Source of the DNA: Microcoleus vaginatus HSN003
Lineage (GTDB): Bacteria; Cyanobacteriota; Cyanobacteriia; Cyanobacteriales; Microcoleaceae
Length of the DNA: 64,000 nt
Reading direction: 5' to 3'
Assembly (NCBI RefSeq): GCF_022701255.1
Contig: NZ_CP031705.1
Location: forward strand, 1,178,001 to 1,242,000
The notes under the pieces are model-generated. The model was not told where the DNA came from, did not search any database, and saw only the letters and a program-made list of their open reading frames with translations. The position numbers and the translations under genes are program-made. This document shows, piece by piece, positions 38,924-47,989 of this stretch; position 1 is the stretch's first letter; each line of letters begins with the position of its first letter.

Positions 38924-39151
38924 CTAAATTCGAGCTTTTCTTTTACCCTTAATACTCAATTGCTTGGTAATAGATGTATAATAATGCAAAGCAAAAACCA
39001 GATTAATTCCAAAGAATACCAAAGTTAAAACAAAGGTAAAAAAAGACATAAACGACAGTCTGGAAGTCATCGTAAACATCGCCAAAATGATTGAGCAAAG
39101 CCCAAAACCGGCAGCAAAAGAACTTAAAAGCAGCAACCGCACCTTAGACAT
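38924..39151 (-). CDS. small two-span membrane protein, unknown
   Basis: The 75-residue product has two hydrophobic segments (about 5-27 and 34-57) and a strongly basic C-terminal tail (KGKRKARI). No family is recognised. It is preceded by ATG at a plausible place but lacks a clear Shine-Dalgarno sequence. Composition is consistent with a real membrane protein. Confidence 0.5.
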   Translation of the reverse strand: MSKVRLLLLSSFAAGFGLCSIILAMFTMTSRLSFMSFFTFVLTLVFFGINLVFALHYYTSITKQLSIKGKRKARI

Positions 39152-39286
39152 AGTTTTATTGAAAAATTATCAGTAAAATACACTTTTGGCAGCTAACGAT
39201 GAGTGCCAAATGATACTTATTACTATATAGCTAAATTGCTCAGTTCCGCCAAGGGCAAAACGACTGCTTTCCTCAAAAGGTTTGAA

Positions 39287-40553
39287 TTATATTGAAAAAT
39301 ACAGCCGGCGCTCTTGCCAACTTCGATCGCCCAACTTAATATCAATCCAAGGAATTCCCCAGCCTCCGCAAGTATTCCACCTTTCGCCGTACAGCCATCA
39401 CAGGCGCAATCCCTCTGACAGCAAAGTATTCGCTTCCAAAACCGCGCTTCCCCGGGGATTCCAAACATTGCCAAAATCCCCAAACGGCGTCACCGGCAAA
39501 ACTCGTTGTTTGTCGGGGGCGCGCCAAATCGGATACCGCAAATCGGCTGAATCAAAAATCCCGCTATCGCCAAGCATTGCATCCTGACAGTAACCCCGCA
39601 AGATATCTCAGCCCCCTCTAGCGAATTGTTCGATCGCCAAAAGCTCTGCCCCAGCCAATTCCACAGTCGATCGCACCCGCAGCAGCGTCTCAGGAGCCAA
39701 CAAACGCACATACTGCAATTGACCCAGCCAGTTAAAAATCGACTGTCAGGGCTGCTGCTGCTCACCGTAACGCCAAATGCTGCCACTCCCATGAACTGCG
39801 ATCGCGCCACCAACACATCTCTCTCTCGCCTCTTCGTAAAATCCTGAAACAGCCTCAGCGCCGCAACCCGAGTTCTACCCCCGATCATCTGCTCCCGGCG
39901 ACAGCGGAAAATCCTTTCCCAGCAAAGATGTATCGCTTTCTCGATTGCGGGTACCGATACCGATCGCGATTTCTCTTCTCGGATTTTGCACGATCGGCTC
40001 GCGGTAAATCAACTGCCAACTACTTCCAATCGATCGACTTTGATCGTACCCGGAATGTTAGCAATTCTGCAGGCTCTGCAGGCGCCGCAACAGCGGGCGG
40101 CAAAAGTTGTTTAGCTGAAGGCAAAGGTGCTGGCGGCGCGGGTTATGGGAGGGGAGCCGGATTTTGCAACCACGGGTTGAGAATCGGAAATTCGTGTCTA
40201 TTTTCTCCTCGGTTCGGCAATTGAGGGAGAGTTTCTGAGGCCTCACTTTGGGTCGTTTGATCCAACTCCGGGATGCTATTTTCTTGCCCTTTACTGCCTC
40301 TATCTAATTCTGAACCCGAGAATAAATCACGAAGCCGATCGCGCTCTTCTGCTATTTCTTGATTTAGTTTTAATTGAGACGGTAAATTATCATGCCAAAT
40401 TGGCGCTTGCACCCCTGAGTCGGTACCAACCATCGACTCGCTAACACTTAGAGCCGATAGCAGTGCGGGGTAAATAGCTGCAATTGAAAAACCAAGTGCT
40501 AATGCCTTGAAAAACTTGATTTTACAAAAGCCTCTAGAAAATTGCACGGGCAT
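39287..40553 (-). pseudogene. decayed ShlB/FhaC-type two-partner secretion pore gene
   Basis: Pieces of one gene lie in several frames. Upstream (40143-40553) is a signal peptide followed by an acidic and proline-rich stretch. Downstream, read across frames, are RGYCQDAMLGDSGIFDSADL, RYPIWR, TPFGDFGNVWNPRG, NTLLSEGLRL and a terminal strand ending LYFSI at 39287. These match the barrel end of BamA-like secretion pores of the ShlB/HecB/FhaC family. Several frameshifts and stops (for example TGA after LRL) destroy the gene. No intact exoprotein partner is in the window. Confidence 0.68.
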
Positions 40554-40613
40554 GACAGATTAGCGATATTTGATAGTTATTTACATTTACGCTCAGGCGT
40601 GGCCGGCGCAATT

Positions 40614-40883
40614 GCAAGGAATAAAATTACTTTATCACTTTTTAAAGACTTAATTCCTTAATTCAACATAAAGATAGTTGACAGCAATTCTGTTTTGTGT
40701 ACTCAATAATTACTGAAAAAAACTCCTCGCTCCCAAGCTAGCTCTCTTGCAAGGAATAAAATTACTCTATCACTTTTTAAAGACTTAATTCCTTAATTCA
40801 ATATAAAGATAGTTGACAGCAACCCTGTTTTGTGTATTGAACACTTACTGAAAAAAACTCCGACCTCCCAAGCTAGCCCTGTA
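40614..40883. repeat. 135-bp tandem duplication
   Basis: Two adjacent copies, 40614-40748 and 40749-40883, begin with GCAAGGAATAAAATTAC and run through ATAAAGATAGTTGACAGCAA to AGCTAGCyCT with about ten differences between them. They lie upstream of the ShlB-like pseudogene and downstream of vipp1. No coding capacity is evident. Confidence 0.8.
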
Positions 40884-40945
40884 GGTCGGCGGAGCATTCT
40901 ATCAAACCTGCGATCTGAGAAATAGGTAAATTTGGATAGAGATTA

Positions 40946-41731
40946 CTACATTTTATTGAGCTGCGATCGCAATTCTTCCAACTCAGCGTCAATCACCGGA
41001 CTCGACTCCGAGCTACTAGCTGCTGCCGTTTTACCCGCTGCCGGCAATTGACCTTGAGACACAGAACCCCCGGTCAGTTGAGCTTTCATCTGAGCCAACT
41101 CGTCGTCAACATCACCGCCGCTTTCGAGCAAGCGGAACTGTTCCTCTAAATTGCTGCCGCCGGCGGCCAATTCTGCCGAAGCTCCCGCGCGAGCTTCAAT
41201 CTGCAAAACTTTTTCTTCCATGCGATCAAAAGCTGCCATTGAACTGCCAGTATTCAATGTGCCAATGGTATTGTTGAGCTGTTCCTGAGCCTTAGCAGCG
41301 GATATCCTCGCTTTGAGCATATCCTTCTTAGTCTTAGCTTCGGAAATTTTGCTCTCCAAACCGATCAAGTTGCGCTTGAGACTTTCAACCTGAGCCGATT
41401 GCTGATCCAGACTGGCTTTCAGCGTAGCGGCCGTTTCAGCGTGAGACTTTTTCCGAACTAGCGCTTCCCGGGCCAAAGTCTCGTCTCCTTTTTGCAGGGC
41501 TAGCTGAGCGCGCTGCTGCCACTGGTTAGACTGAGATTCAGCTTGATTGTACTGAGTCTGGGTGCGCTTTTGAGTAGCGATCGCGCTGGCAACGGCCTGA
41601 CGCAACTGCACCAAGTCTTCCTGCATATCCGTAACGGACTGTTCTAAAATCTTTTCCGGGTCTTCAGCTTTATTGACCAGATCGTTAAGATTGGCTTTGA
41701 CGACTCGGCTAATGCGGTCAAATAATCCCAT
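40946..41731 (-). CDS. vipp1: Vipp1/IM30, PspA family membrane-remodelling protein
   Basis: Vipp1 forms rings and rods that remodel and protect the thylakoid membrane. The 261-residue protein begins MGLFDRISRVVKANLNDLV, the amphipathic helix, then a long coiled coil (about 25-190) with LQKGDETLAREALVRKK. It ends with the extra C-terminal helix VIDAELEELRSQLNK that separates Vipp1 from PspA. A second family member (43368) lies upstream on the same strand and lacks this helix. A TnpB element sits between them. Confidence 0.93.
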   Translation of the reverse strand: MGLFDRISRVVKANLNDLVNKAEDPEKILEQSVTDMQEDLVQLRQAVASAIATQKRTQTQYNQAESQSNQWQQRAQLALQKGDETLAREALVRKKSHAETAATLKASLDQQSAQVESLKRNLIGLESKISEAKTKKDMLKARISAAKAQEQLNNTIGTLNTGSSMAAFDRMEEKVLQIEARAGASAELAAGGSNLEEQFRLLESGGDVDDELAQMKAQLTGGSVSQGQLPAAGKTAAASSSESSPVIDAELEELRSQLNKM

Positions 41732-41894
41732 AATGCTATTTTTCCTGGGTGAGGTGTACGAAGTAGGCGGAAAGCAGGCTTGATAGCCCTAGCCCGCAGT
41801 TGTGAAATTCACTGTTGTCAGATTTTTAGTGAGATTTAGTTTTTGGCAATTTTTGCAGACAGATAAATCCAGTTTAAAGCGATCGAGTAATGTG

Positions 41895-43250
41895 ATGCAG
41901 GCAAGCTTATTCATGCACCTATCTAGTAAACTACCCGACACTCTTGCTTTGCATAGAGTGCGGGCTTTCAGTAGCCCTCAAGACAACTTCCTGCAAAGAG
42001 CAGGACATTATCTCGGAACCTCCGGGCAGGTTTACGATCTGCCCCAAAGTAGCAATATTTCTTGCTCCATTCACATCGGCATCGCCAATCCATCCGCATC
42101 GCTCATTCAGGCACTCAAACCGCTTACCTTGGCGATTGCCAATCACCTTGCAACAGTGACAAGTTTTGGAGGTATAGCGCGGATCAACCAGTCTTACATC
42201 AACGCCAAATTTCACGCCTTTATAGGTCAGGAATTGGCGCAACTGGTAGAACGCCCAACTATTGCTGCGTCTCCGTTCTGTTTTAGACCGTGGCAGTTCA
42301 TTGGTACGCTCTCTGATTCCGGTCAAGTCTTCCAGGGTAATAGCCTGATTTGATGTCTTGGCTTGCTGGATCAGTCGATAGCTGATGGTATGGTTCAGCC
42401 ATGTCTGGAATCTCCGTTCTCGTCCACTCAACCGTTGCAAAATCTGTCTCGCCCTTCTACGAGTAGACCTTGTGCCTTTGGACGCTTTACGCTGTAACGA
42501 AGCCCGTAGACGGCTATATCTGTCTCTGGCTTGTGTTACCTGTTTGCCACTGAATTTCTCTCCAGCAGATGTACAAGCAATGTCTGTGCGTCCCAAATCA
42601 ACACCCAAGACATCATCAGTCTTTTGTTTCTCTGGTGGCTCAGACTCAAGCTGAATGTTCAGATAAAAGCTACCATCGTTGCGCTTTACCAAAGTTGCCG
42701 TTTTGGGGTCTTGTCCCTGCAGCAAGTGTTTTTGGTAATTACCAATGTGCAGCTTAAACTTTTCTCTGCCCTTCAGCATGGTCAAGCTGACCAACCAATC
42801 CGATTCGCCGAAGGTGAAAGTTCTCGCGTCGTAAGTGGCAGAAGTGGGGGCAAACTTCTTAACGGGCTTACCCTTTTGCTTTGCCGTTTTGCGATTAGCG
42901 CAAACTCTACGAATTGCGTGAATCGTCATTTGAGCAGACAGCCCAGAATGCGATCGCGCTTCCTTGTAAATCAAGGACTGAACAGCAATCTGATTCGTCA
43001 GCTTTTCGGGTGTATAGGTGTTCACGTACTCACAGCATTTTGCAAAGGCAGTCAGTACCGCATTCAGCTTTTCAACCTGCTGCTGCGATACTTCCAATTT
43101 GCAAGAGACTGTAAGAACTTGGGACCTTTTCAAAGCGTGAAGTTTTGCTGTTGCTATTGTAGCGTATTGGCAGCTTTCGGGGTATCGAACCCCTCAATCT
43201 GCCGCGCATTCCTCCCGACACTCACCTTTCAGGTAGAGTACGGGACTCCT
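41895..43250 (-). mobile_element. IS1341-type element carrying tnpB, flanked by matched hairpins
   Basis: Two 31-nt hairpins of the same design, CCCGACACTC-N11-AGAGTrCGGG, lie at 41934-41964 (end of tnpB) and 43214-43244 (81 bases upstream of its start). A further stem-loop, GGCAG/CTGCC with inner GGGG/CCCC, is at 43169-43203. They bracket the gene and are taken as the element ends; exact borders are uncertain. The element separates two PspA-family genes. Confidence 0.65.
41931..43133 (-). CDS. tnpB: stand-alone TnpB (IS200/IS605 OrfB) RNA-guided nuclease
   Basis: TnpB proteins are RNA-guided DNA nucleases carried by IS200/IS605 elements and ancestors of Cas12. The RuvC residues are in VLGVDLGRTDIA (Asp), ITLEDLTGIRER (Glu) and IGDADVNGARN (Asp). 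The zinc finger SKTCHCCKVIG...CLNERCGW lies between Glu and the last Asp. Length is 400 residues with a TTG start at 43133. All key residues are present. There is no TnpA transposase beside it. The last codons overlap the hairpin at 41934-41964, where the omega-RNA end is expected. Confidence 0.92.
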   Translation of the reverse strand: MKRSQVLTVSCKLEVSQQQVEKLNAVLTAFAKCCEYVNTYTPEKLTNQIAVQSLIYKEARSHSGLSAQMTIHAIRRVCANRKTAKQKGKPVKKFAPTSATYDARTFTFGESDWLVSLTMLKGREKFKLHIGNYQKHLLQGQDPKTATLVKRNDGSFYLNIQLESEPPEKQKTDDVLGVDLGRTDIACTSAGEKFSGKQVTQARDRYSRLRASLQRKASKGTRSTRRRARQILQRLSGRERRFQTWLNHTISYRLIQQAKTSNQAITLEDLTGIRERTNELPRSKTERRRSNSWAFYQLRQFLTYKGVKFGVDVRLVDPRYTSKTCHCCKVIGNRQGKRFECLNERCGWIGDADVNGARNIATLGQIVNLPGGSEIMSCSLQEVVLRATESPHSMQSKSVG

Positions 43251-43367
43251 GCTGTTCTAGTTGAGTTTAACTTCGATCCGGGAATTCCCCAACAGGCTTC
43301 GAGCCATCTCTAGCTAGGCTGTTGAGAAGTTTTTGCTTGTCCCGACTATTGTTCTGTTGCCTGGGGT

Positions 43368-44072
43368 TCAGGATGCGGGCGGCTCGCTCGACGGCAATTT
43401 GGGTGTATTCTTGCCCGGAAGCATTTGTGCTTTCATCGCCGCCAACTCGGTATCCACATCGTCGGCACCTTCGAGAGAGAGAAACTTCTTTTCTAAATCA
43501 TTAGTTCCGAGTTCTGCGATGGCTTCGGAGCGAGCTTCTAGCTGCATGACTTTCTCTTCCATCCGTTCAAAGGCGCTCAAAGCGCTGCCGCTACTGAGAT
43601 TGCCCATCATTTCTTGCAGCCTTTCCGACGATGCCGCCGATCGAGCTCGGGCAATGTACATATCTTTTTTAGATTTTGCCTCAGAAATTTTACTTTCGAG
43701 CGCCCGCATATTTTCTTTAAGTTTAGTCACAACAGCCGATTGCTGATCCAGACTGGCTTTCATCGCCGTGGCCGTTTCTTGATAAGATTTCTTGCGCGTC
43801 AGAGCTTCCCGCGCCAAATTTTCCTCGCCTTTTTGCAAAGCTAGCTGGGCCCGCTGATACCATTCTGCTGCTGTAGACTCAGCTTGGGAACACTGGCGTT
43901 CAGTGCGTTTTTGAGCTGCAATCGCCCCTGCCACAGCTTGTCTGAGCTGCACTAAATCTTCCTGCATATCCATTACAGCCTGTTCCAGAATTTTTTCTGG
44001 GTCTTCGGCCGCCCCGACCAAACTGTTAATATTGGCTCGAATCACTCGCCATAGGCGATCGAATAATCCCAT
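43368..44072 (-). CDS. pspA: PspA/IM30 family protein without the Vipp1 tail
   Basis: The 234-residue protein begins MGLFDRLWRVIRANINSLV and follows the same long coiled coil as Vipp1 (LQKGEENLAREALTRKKSYQ), but ends in NTPKLPSSEPPAS with no extra helix, so it is PspA-like. Such proteins protect membrane integrity under stress. Its arrangement with vipp1 (40946) suggests a tandem duplication later interrupted by a TnpB element. The PspA-like gene at 27394 is a third relative. Confidence 0.92.
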   Translation of the reverse strand: MGLFDRLWRVIRANINSLVGAAEDPEKILEQAVMDMQEDLVQLRQAVAGAIAAQKRTERQCSQAESTAAEWYQRAQLALQKGEENLAREALTRKKSYQETATAMKASLDQQSAVVTKLKENMRALESKISEAKSKKDMYIARARSAASSERLQEMMGNLSSGSALSAFERMEEKVMQLEARSEAIAELGTNDLEKKFLSLEGADDVDTELAAMKAQMLPGKNTPKLPSSEPPAS

Positions 44073-44340
44073 TTTGCCAGTCTCCCGATTTTCAACTTTA
44101 GAATTAAGACACAGAAATCAAAATTAAAAACTAAAAATGAAAACTCCTCAATCGTCTTTTTAATTTTTAATTTTGAAATTTTAATTCCCTCTAAGTTAGG
44201 TCATCATGATTATTTTTAGGATGGGTAGGGCCCGAGCATTACCCATCAAAACTGAGCAAATGTTGGGTGAAGCGAAACGGAGGGTTCGTGCCTCGGCCCC
44301 ACCTACTCCCCGATCATCAGTTTAATTGTCTTTGCCTAAT

Positions 44341-45597
44341 TTATGGCTGATAGTATTGTGGCTTCACCCCTTTTTCTTGGAGTTCTTTCACCAAACGTTC
44401 TGCTGAAGCAGGATCGTTCAAAGCCCCCATTTGGATCTTGACACCCTTTGAGAAGTTCCGCACGTAGGCATCGGGAACTGCGGTTCTGGCTTGCTGCAGC
44501 GATTTTTCGTCGGTGTAATCGGTGACAACGTAATAGAAACCGTCCGCCGCCCGTGTAGGCCTTCCCAGCGGGGATGCGGCGGCTGGGGATGCTGCTGCTG
44601 GGGATGCTGCTGCTGGGGATGCTGCTGCTGGGGATGCTGCTGCTGGGGATGTGGCTGTCGGCTGGGCTGGAGAGGGTGTTGGAGGCAGTGTCGGCAGAGT
44701 CGGCACAGGCTGGGCGGCGCTGGGGCTGGGACTGGGAAGCAAAGCCGTACTCAGATTATTGAGTCCTTGTTCCCTGCCTCTGGGCGGGTTGCCGTCTTCT
44801 GTAGGAATCGGCACAACCCCGCTGGGGCCCGGAGGCGCTGGGGGAGTTGGCGGGATTGAGGCTTTTGGTGACGGGGAAGGAATCGGGCTGACTGTCGGCT
44901 GGACATTGCTGAGAGTGCTCAAATCTAGCTCGACAAATTCTTTGGATACCAGATTTGGAGCTTTCGGCAATTCCTTGGTGCTGGTATCTGAGGGGGAAGT
45001 AGAGGCGGGACTGTCGCTTGAAGAGGGTGCGTTGCGATCGAGCAAACGGTTCAGGCCGGCCATCTTAACTAGATTTGACGGGTACATAACTGCGTAGCCC
45101 AAAGCTGTGCACGATAGCAAAAACAGCAGCATCGAACTCAGTCCCAAGGGAGTTAACAAACTGGCGGCTAAACTGCGTTCTACCGTAGGCTCAGCTTTTG
45201 ACTCGTCCAAACTTTCGATCAGTTTTTCGCTTGATTCGAGATAATTGTTGGGTGCCAAGGCACTGCTAGATAATTTTGTGCCACCCCTGGTAGTTGCTAG
45301 CGGGGCATCGCCCTGAGTGCCCGCAAGGGATAGGGGCAGCGATAGCGGCTGCTGGGTTTCCTCCGCAGTCTCCGGCGCCAAATTTTGGGCTAGCTGTTGC
45401 TCGGTTGTGGCTGTTTGCTTGCCGGTACGAACTGAGGGCGACACCCACTGTTCGGCGCGCCTCCTGTGCCTTCTGTATGTTGTCAATTCTGCTTCTAGGT
45501 TTACATCTAGACTCCCCAGGACTGCTTGCAAAGCAGGCTTGATTGGGGTTGAAGAGGATTGATGATTTGGGGATTCCACCGAAGAACGCTTACTCAT
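44341..45597 (-). CDS. SPOR-domain membrane protein with proline-rich linker
   Basis: A cytoplasmic N-terminus (about 1-150) is followed by one membrane span (about 153-175, GLSSMLLFLLSCTALGYAVM), a long Pro/Ser/Thr-rich region (about 180-345), and a C-terminal SPOR-like domain (about 350-418: FYYVVTDYTDEKSLQQA, VKIQMGALNDPASAERLVKE). SPOR domains bind denuded peptidoglycan glycans, often at septa. The linker holds five ASPAA repeats coded by a 15-base tandem repeat at about 44575-44655. The start is ATG 45597. Confidence 0.85.
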   Translation of the reverse strand: MSKRSSVESPNHQSSSTPIKPALQAVLGSLDVNLEAELTTYRRHRRRAEQWVSPSVRTGKQTATTEQQLAQNLAPETAEETQQPLSLPLSLAGTQGDAPLATTRGGTKLSSSALAPNNYLESSEKLIESLDESKAEPTVERSLAASLLTPLGLSSMLLFLLSCTALGYAVMYPSNLVKMAGLNRLLDRNAPSSSDSPASTSPSDTSTKELPKAPNLVSKEFVELDLSTLSNVQPTVSPIPSPSPKASIPPTPPAPPGPSGVVPIPTEDGNPPRGREQGLNNLSTALLPSPSPSAAQPVPTLPTLPPTPSPAQPTATSPAAASPAAASPAAASPAAASPAAASPLGRPTRAADGFYYVVTDYTDEKSLQQARTAVPDAYVRNFSKGVKIQMGALNDPASAERLVKELQEKGVKPQYYQP

Positions 45598-45644
45598 TAG
45601 CAAAACTCCTACCGCCTCTGAATTAATTTTAATGTTTTGATTTT

Positions 45645-46985
45645 GACACTCCCGGGCCTAAAGGCGTGGGGATTCTTGCTTCGCAGGGATTCCAATGAAT
45701 TTACCCTCGGCAAGCATCTTGACCGTATGTCCTACGGCTGCAAGTCCTCGCTTGAGCACTACTTGTGCGGCTGCGACATCTCTGTCGGTTGTATAGCCGC
45801 AATTGTGACACGAGTGAGTTCGTTCTGATAACTCTTTTTTGCCTGTTTCGTTAAGGCAATTGGGACAGATTTGGCTAGTCTTTTTAGCCTCTACTTTCTG
45901 GAAATACACGCCGCGCTTAAAGCAAGTTTGCTCCAATATGTTGAAGAATTGCCCAAACCCAGCATCTAAGCAGTGCTTACCTAACGTCCCCGCTTTCAGT
46001 TCGACCAGATTAAGGTCTTCGACAAACACCATACCCGCGTCATCACAGATTTGATGTGACAACTTGCGATGCCAATCTTTTCGGCAGTTTCCCACGTATT
46101 CATGCAGCAAAGCGACTTTTTTCTGAGCCTTTTTCCAATTATTTGACCCGATTTTTTTTCTAGTAACGCGCTTTTGCAGCAATTTAAGCTTGCGTTCTGC
46201 GTCAGCAAAAAACCTCGTTCTTTTAATTAAAAGCCCGTTAGAAGTCGCAAGCAAATTAGTCAACCCTACATCAATTCCTACGGGATTGCCGTGAGGAATG
46301 ATATCGGGAATTGAGACATCCCATTGCAAAGTCAACATTATATACCAGCCACTAGACCGTCTCACGACGCGAGCTTGTTTGACGCTTGCGCCCTGGGGGA
46401 TGGGACGCGACTGACAAAATTTTATCGAGCCAATTCCAGGCAATTTAAAGCGGTTGCCTTGATGGAAAGTTGCCCCCAACTGTGGGAAACTCAAAGACCT
46501 CAAAGCCCCCTGTTTTTTGAACCGAGGAAACCCGTGATTTTGCTCCCACATACTGACGAAAGCTTTTTCCAATCTCCGCAGCGTTTGTTGCAACACCTGA
46601 GCGTTGACTCGCTGCAATGCGGGGCTGGTCTTCCTGTATGCTGTTAAAGCCTTGCACTGACTTGAATATGTTGGTCTAGGCACCTCAGCAGTAATAATAT
46701 ACTCGGAGCGAATGGAGCAAGAGTTGATCTGACATTTGCGTGAGTTGTACCAGTCTTTGCGTTCTCTTAGGGCATAGTTGTACACCTTGCGGCACTGTTC
46801 TAGCCAATCTTCAAAAACTGTTATTTGTGTCGCTGTGGGCTTCAACTTAAATTCAAACGTCAAATTAAACACTTGCTTCACCTCTTTGACTTAGTATACA
46901 GCAAGTCTACAAATCGTCTAAGGATTTCTTAGAACCCCTTAAAGTCGCCCGCTTATGGGCGAGGCTCCCACCCCAAAATTTTGGT
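45645..46985 (-). mobile_element. IS1341-type element carrying the second tnpB
   Basis: The right end (45645-45680) carries GGGAGTGTCAAA preceded by the palindrome CCCACGCC...GGCCCGGG; the left side has the hairpin CGCCC-GCTTAT-GGGCG at 46946-46961. The right end is nearly the same as that of the ORF-less HEARO element at 11388-11417, which suggests recognition by the same TnpA. Exact left border is uncertain. Confidence 0.65.
45658..46881 (-). CDS. tnpB: second stand-alone TnpB (IS200/IS605 OrfB)
   Basis: This 407-residue TnpB differs clearly from the copy at 41931. RuvC residues: GIDVGLTNLLATSNG (Asp), VFVEDLNLVELK (Glu), TDRDVAAAQVVLKRG (Asp). The zinc finger is CPNC...CHNC. The start is GTG 46881. 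The last residues QESPRL are encoded within the right-end motif CAAGAATCCCCACGCC, so gene end and element end overlap, as is usual for TnpB elements and their omega-RNA. No TnpA gene is adjacent. Confidence 0.92.
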   Translation of the reverse strand: MKQVFNLTFEFKLKPTATQITVFEDWLEQCRKVYNYALRERKDWYNSRKCQINSCSIRSEYIITAEVPRPTYSSQCKALTAYRKTSPALQRVNAQVLQQTLRRLEKAFVSMWEQNHGFPRFKKQGALRSLSFPQLGATFHQGNRFKLPGIGSIKFCQSRPIPQGASVKQARVVRRSSGWYIMLTLQWDVSIPDIIPHGNPVGIDVGLTNLLATSNGLLIKRTRFFADAERKLKLLQKRVTRKKIGSNNWKKAQKKVALLHEYVGNCRKDWHRKLSHQICDDAGMVFVEDLNLVELKAGTLGKHCLDAGFGQFFNILEQTCFKRGVYFQKVEAKKTSQICPNCLNETGKKELSERTHSCHNCGYTTDRDVAAAQVVLKRGLAAVGHTVKMLAEGKFIGIPAKQESPRL

Positions 46986-47423
46986 AGATATAAACAAGAA
47001 GCTTGAAAAGTTGCCTATTTTATGATTAGCTACTTTTGGCGTCCATGCAACAGGGACACGATCGCCTGCTGTCGATCGTCGGCAGCTATTTTTTATTTTC
47101 CTTTGAAAACTTAATTATTTCTGTTTCCCCGAGGCAGCTTACCGAAACTCTCAGCAGGTTTTTGTATCCTGAGCTACCGCTTATTTATAAACTCTCATAG
47201 TCGTTCCGCTTTTGTACTTTTTATTGATCCCTGACGGCTTTATAAAGTTTTAACCTTTGTTTTTACCTATACAATGAGCCAGTACCGAGCTAATTGTTTC
47301 TATATATAACGAGATTATAAATAAATTATAAAATTTACTTATGCTCCGGGGATCGCTACAAGCCAGACAGAATAAAGGCTGGGGGGCTCTAAGGTAGGCT
47401 AGCTCTACAAAGGAGAATTAGAG
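46986..47423. other. intergenic region with a terminator-like hairpin, possible small RNA
   Basis: GCTGTCGA (47068-47075) pairs with TCGGCAGC (47079-47086) over a TCG loop and is followed by TATTTTTTATTTT, a good rightward intrinsic terminator with no rightward gene before it. A small RNA of about 100 bases starting near 46985 is possible. The rest is A/T rich; AAGGAG near 47410 is the ribosome site of the gene at 47424. Confidence 0.45.
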
Positions 47424-47753
47424 ATGAAAATGATTTCCCTAAGAACTTTTATGCAAACCTCCTTAACTTCACCTTTAACTTCAGCTTGTGGTCACTGCCG
47501 TCACTATACACCTGAGGGCAGACGCGGGGGTGTTTGCGCTCTACTAAGCGGGCCGGTTCAAAGTCACTGGAAAGCTTGTGCTTTAGCGGTTTCGCCTTTT
47601 AGGTCATCTTGGGAAAACATAGAAGAAATTGGAATGTGGCAAGAATCGACTCGGACGCTGCAGGATGCCACCGTTACTATTTCTGAGCGTCATGCCTGCC
47701 AGCTTACAGGCACAACGTTAACCGAAAAATCGGCAGCAGCAGTATCAGTTTAG
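47424..47753 (+). CDS. small cysteine-containing conserved cyanobacterial protein
   Basis: The 109-residue protein has the pattern CGHCRHYTPEGRRGGVCALL and SHWKACALAVSPF, i.e. four cysteines arranged like a small zinc or iron-sulfur binding site. I recall this pattern from conserved short cyanobacterial proteins without assigned role. A good ribosome site (AAGGAGAA) precedes the ATG. It lies alone between a TnpB element and the convergent menB group. Confidence 0.72.
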   Translation: MKMISLRTFMQTSLTSPLTSACGHCRHYTPEGRRGGVCALLSGPVQSHWKACALAVSPFRSSWENIEEIGMWQESTRTLQDATVTISERHACQLTGTTLTEKSAAAVSV

Positions 47754-47803
47754 TTAGTCCGCAGCAGGATAGCTAATACCATTTTCGATTTTCGATTGGG
47801 GAA

Positions 47804-47989
47804 TCACTGATCGCTATCATGGTTTGCATCTGACAAAGCAGTTTCGTCCTTTTTGGGAACTGGTATCAATACTGACACTTTTGGACGATCGGGTGCATTT
47901 GACTTGACTAACTCATAAAAATCAGCAGCATCTACTTTCATCTGAGCGCACAAAAAAAACTGATTTCTCCATTCCGTTATGGCAGCCAA
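47804..47989 (-). CDS. possible small protein downstream of menB
   Basis: A 61-codon frame overlaps the end of menB by 13 bases on the same strand. Its composition ([16 protein letters not shown]) is protein-like, and overlap suggests coupling, but I recognise no family and it may be a relic of a longer coding sequence. Confidence 0.3.
   Translation of the reverse strand: MAAITEWRNQFFLCAQMKVDAADFYELVKSNAPDRPKVSVLIPVPKKDETALSDANHDSDQ

Noticed and set aside
43175-43203. T-arm-like string GGGGTTCGATACCCC, possible tRNA
   Set aside because: No acceptor, D or anticodon stems surround it; it forms the tip of a simple hairpin upstream of tnpB.
41802-43313. Several plus-strand frames of up to 260 codons
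   Set aside because: They are shadows of tnpB on the opposite strand; only the minus frame has the RuvC and zinc-finger residues.
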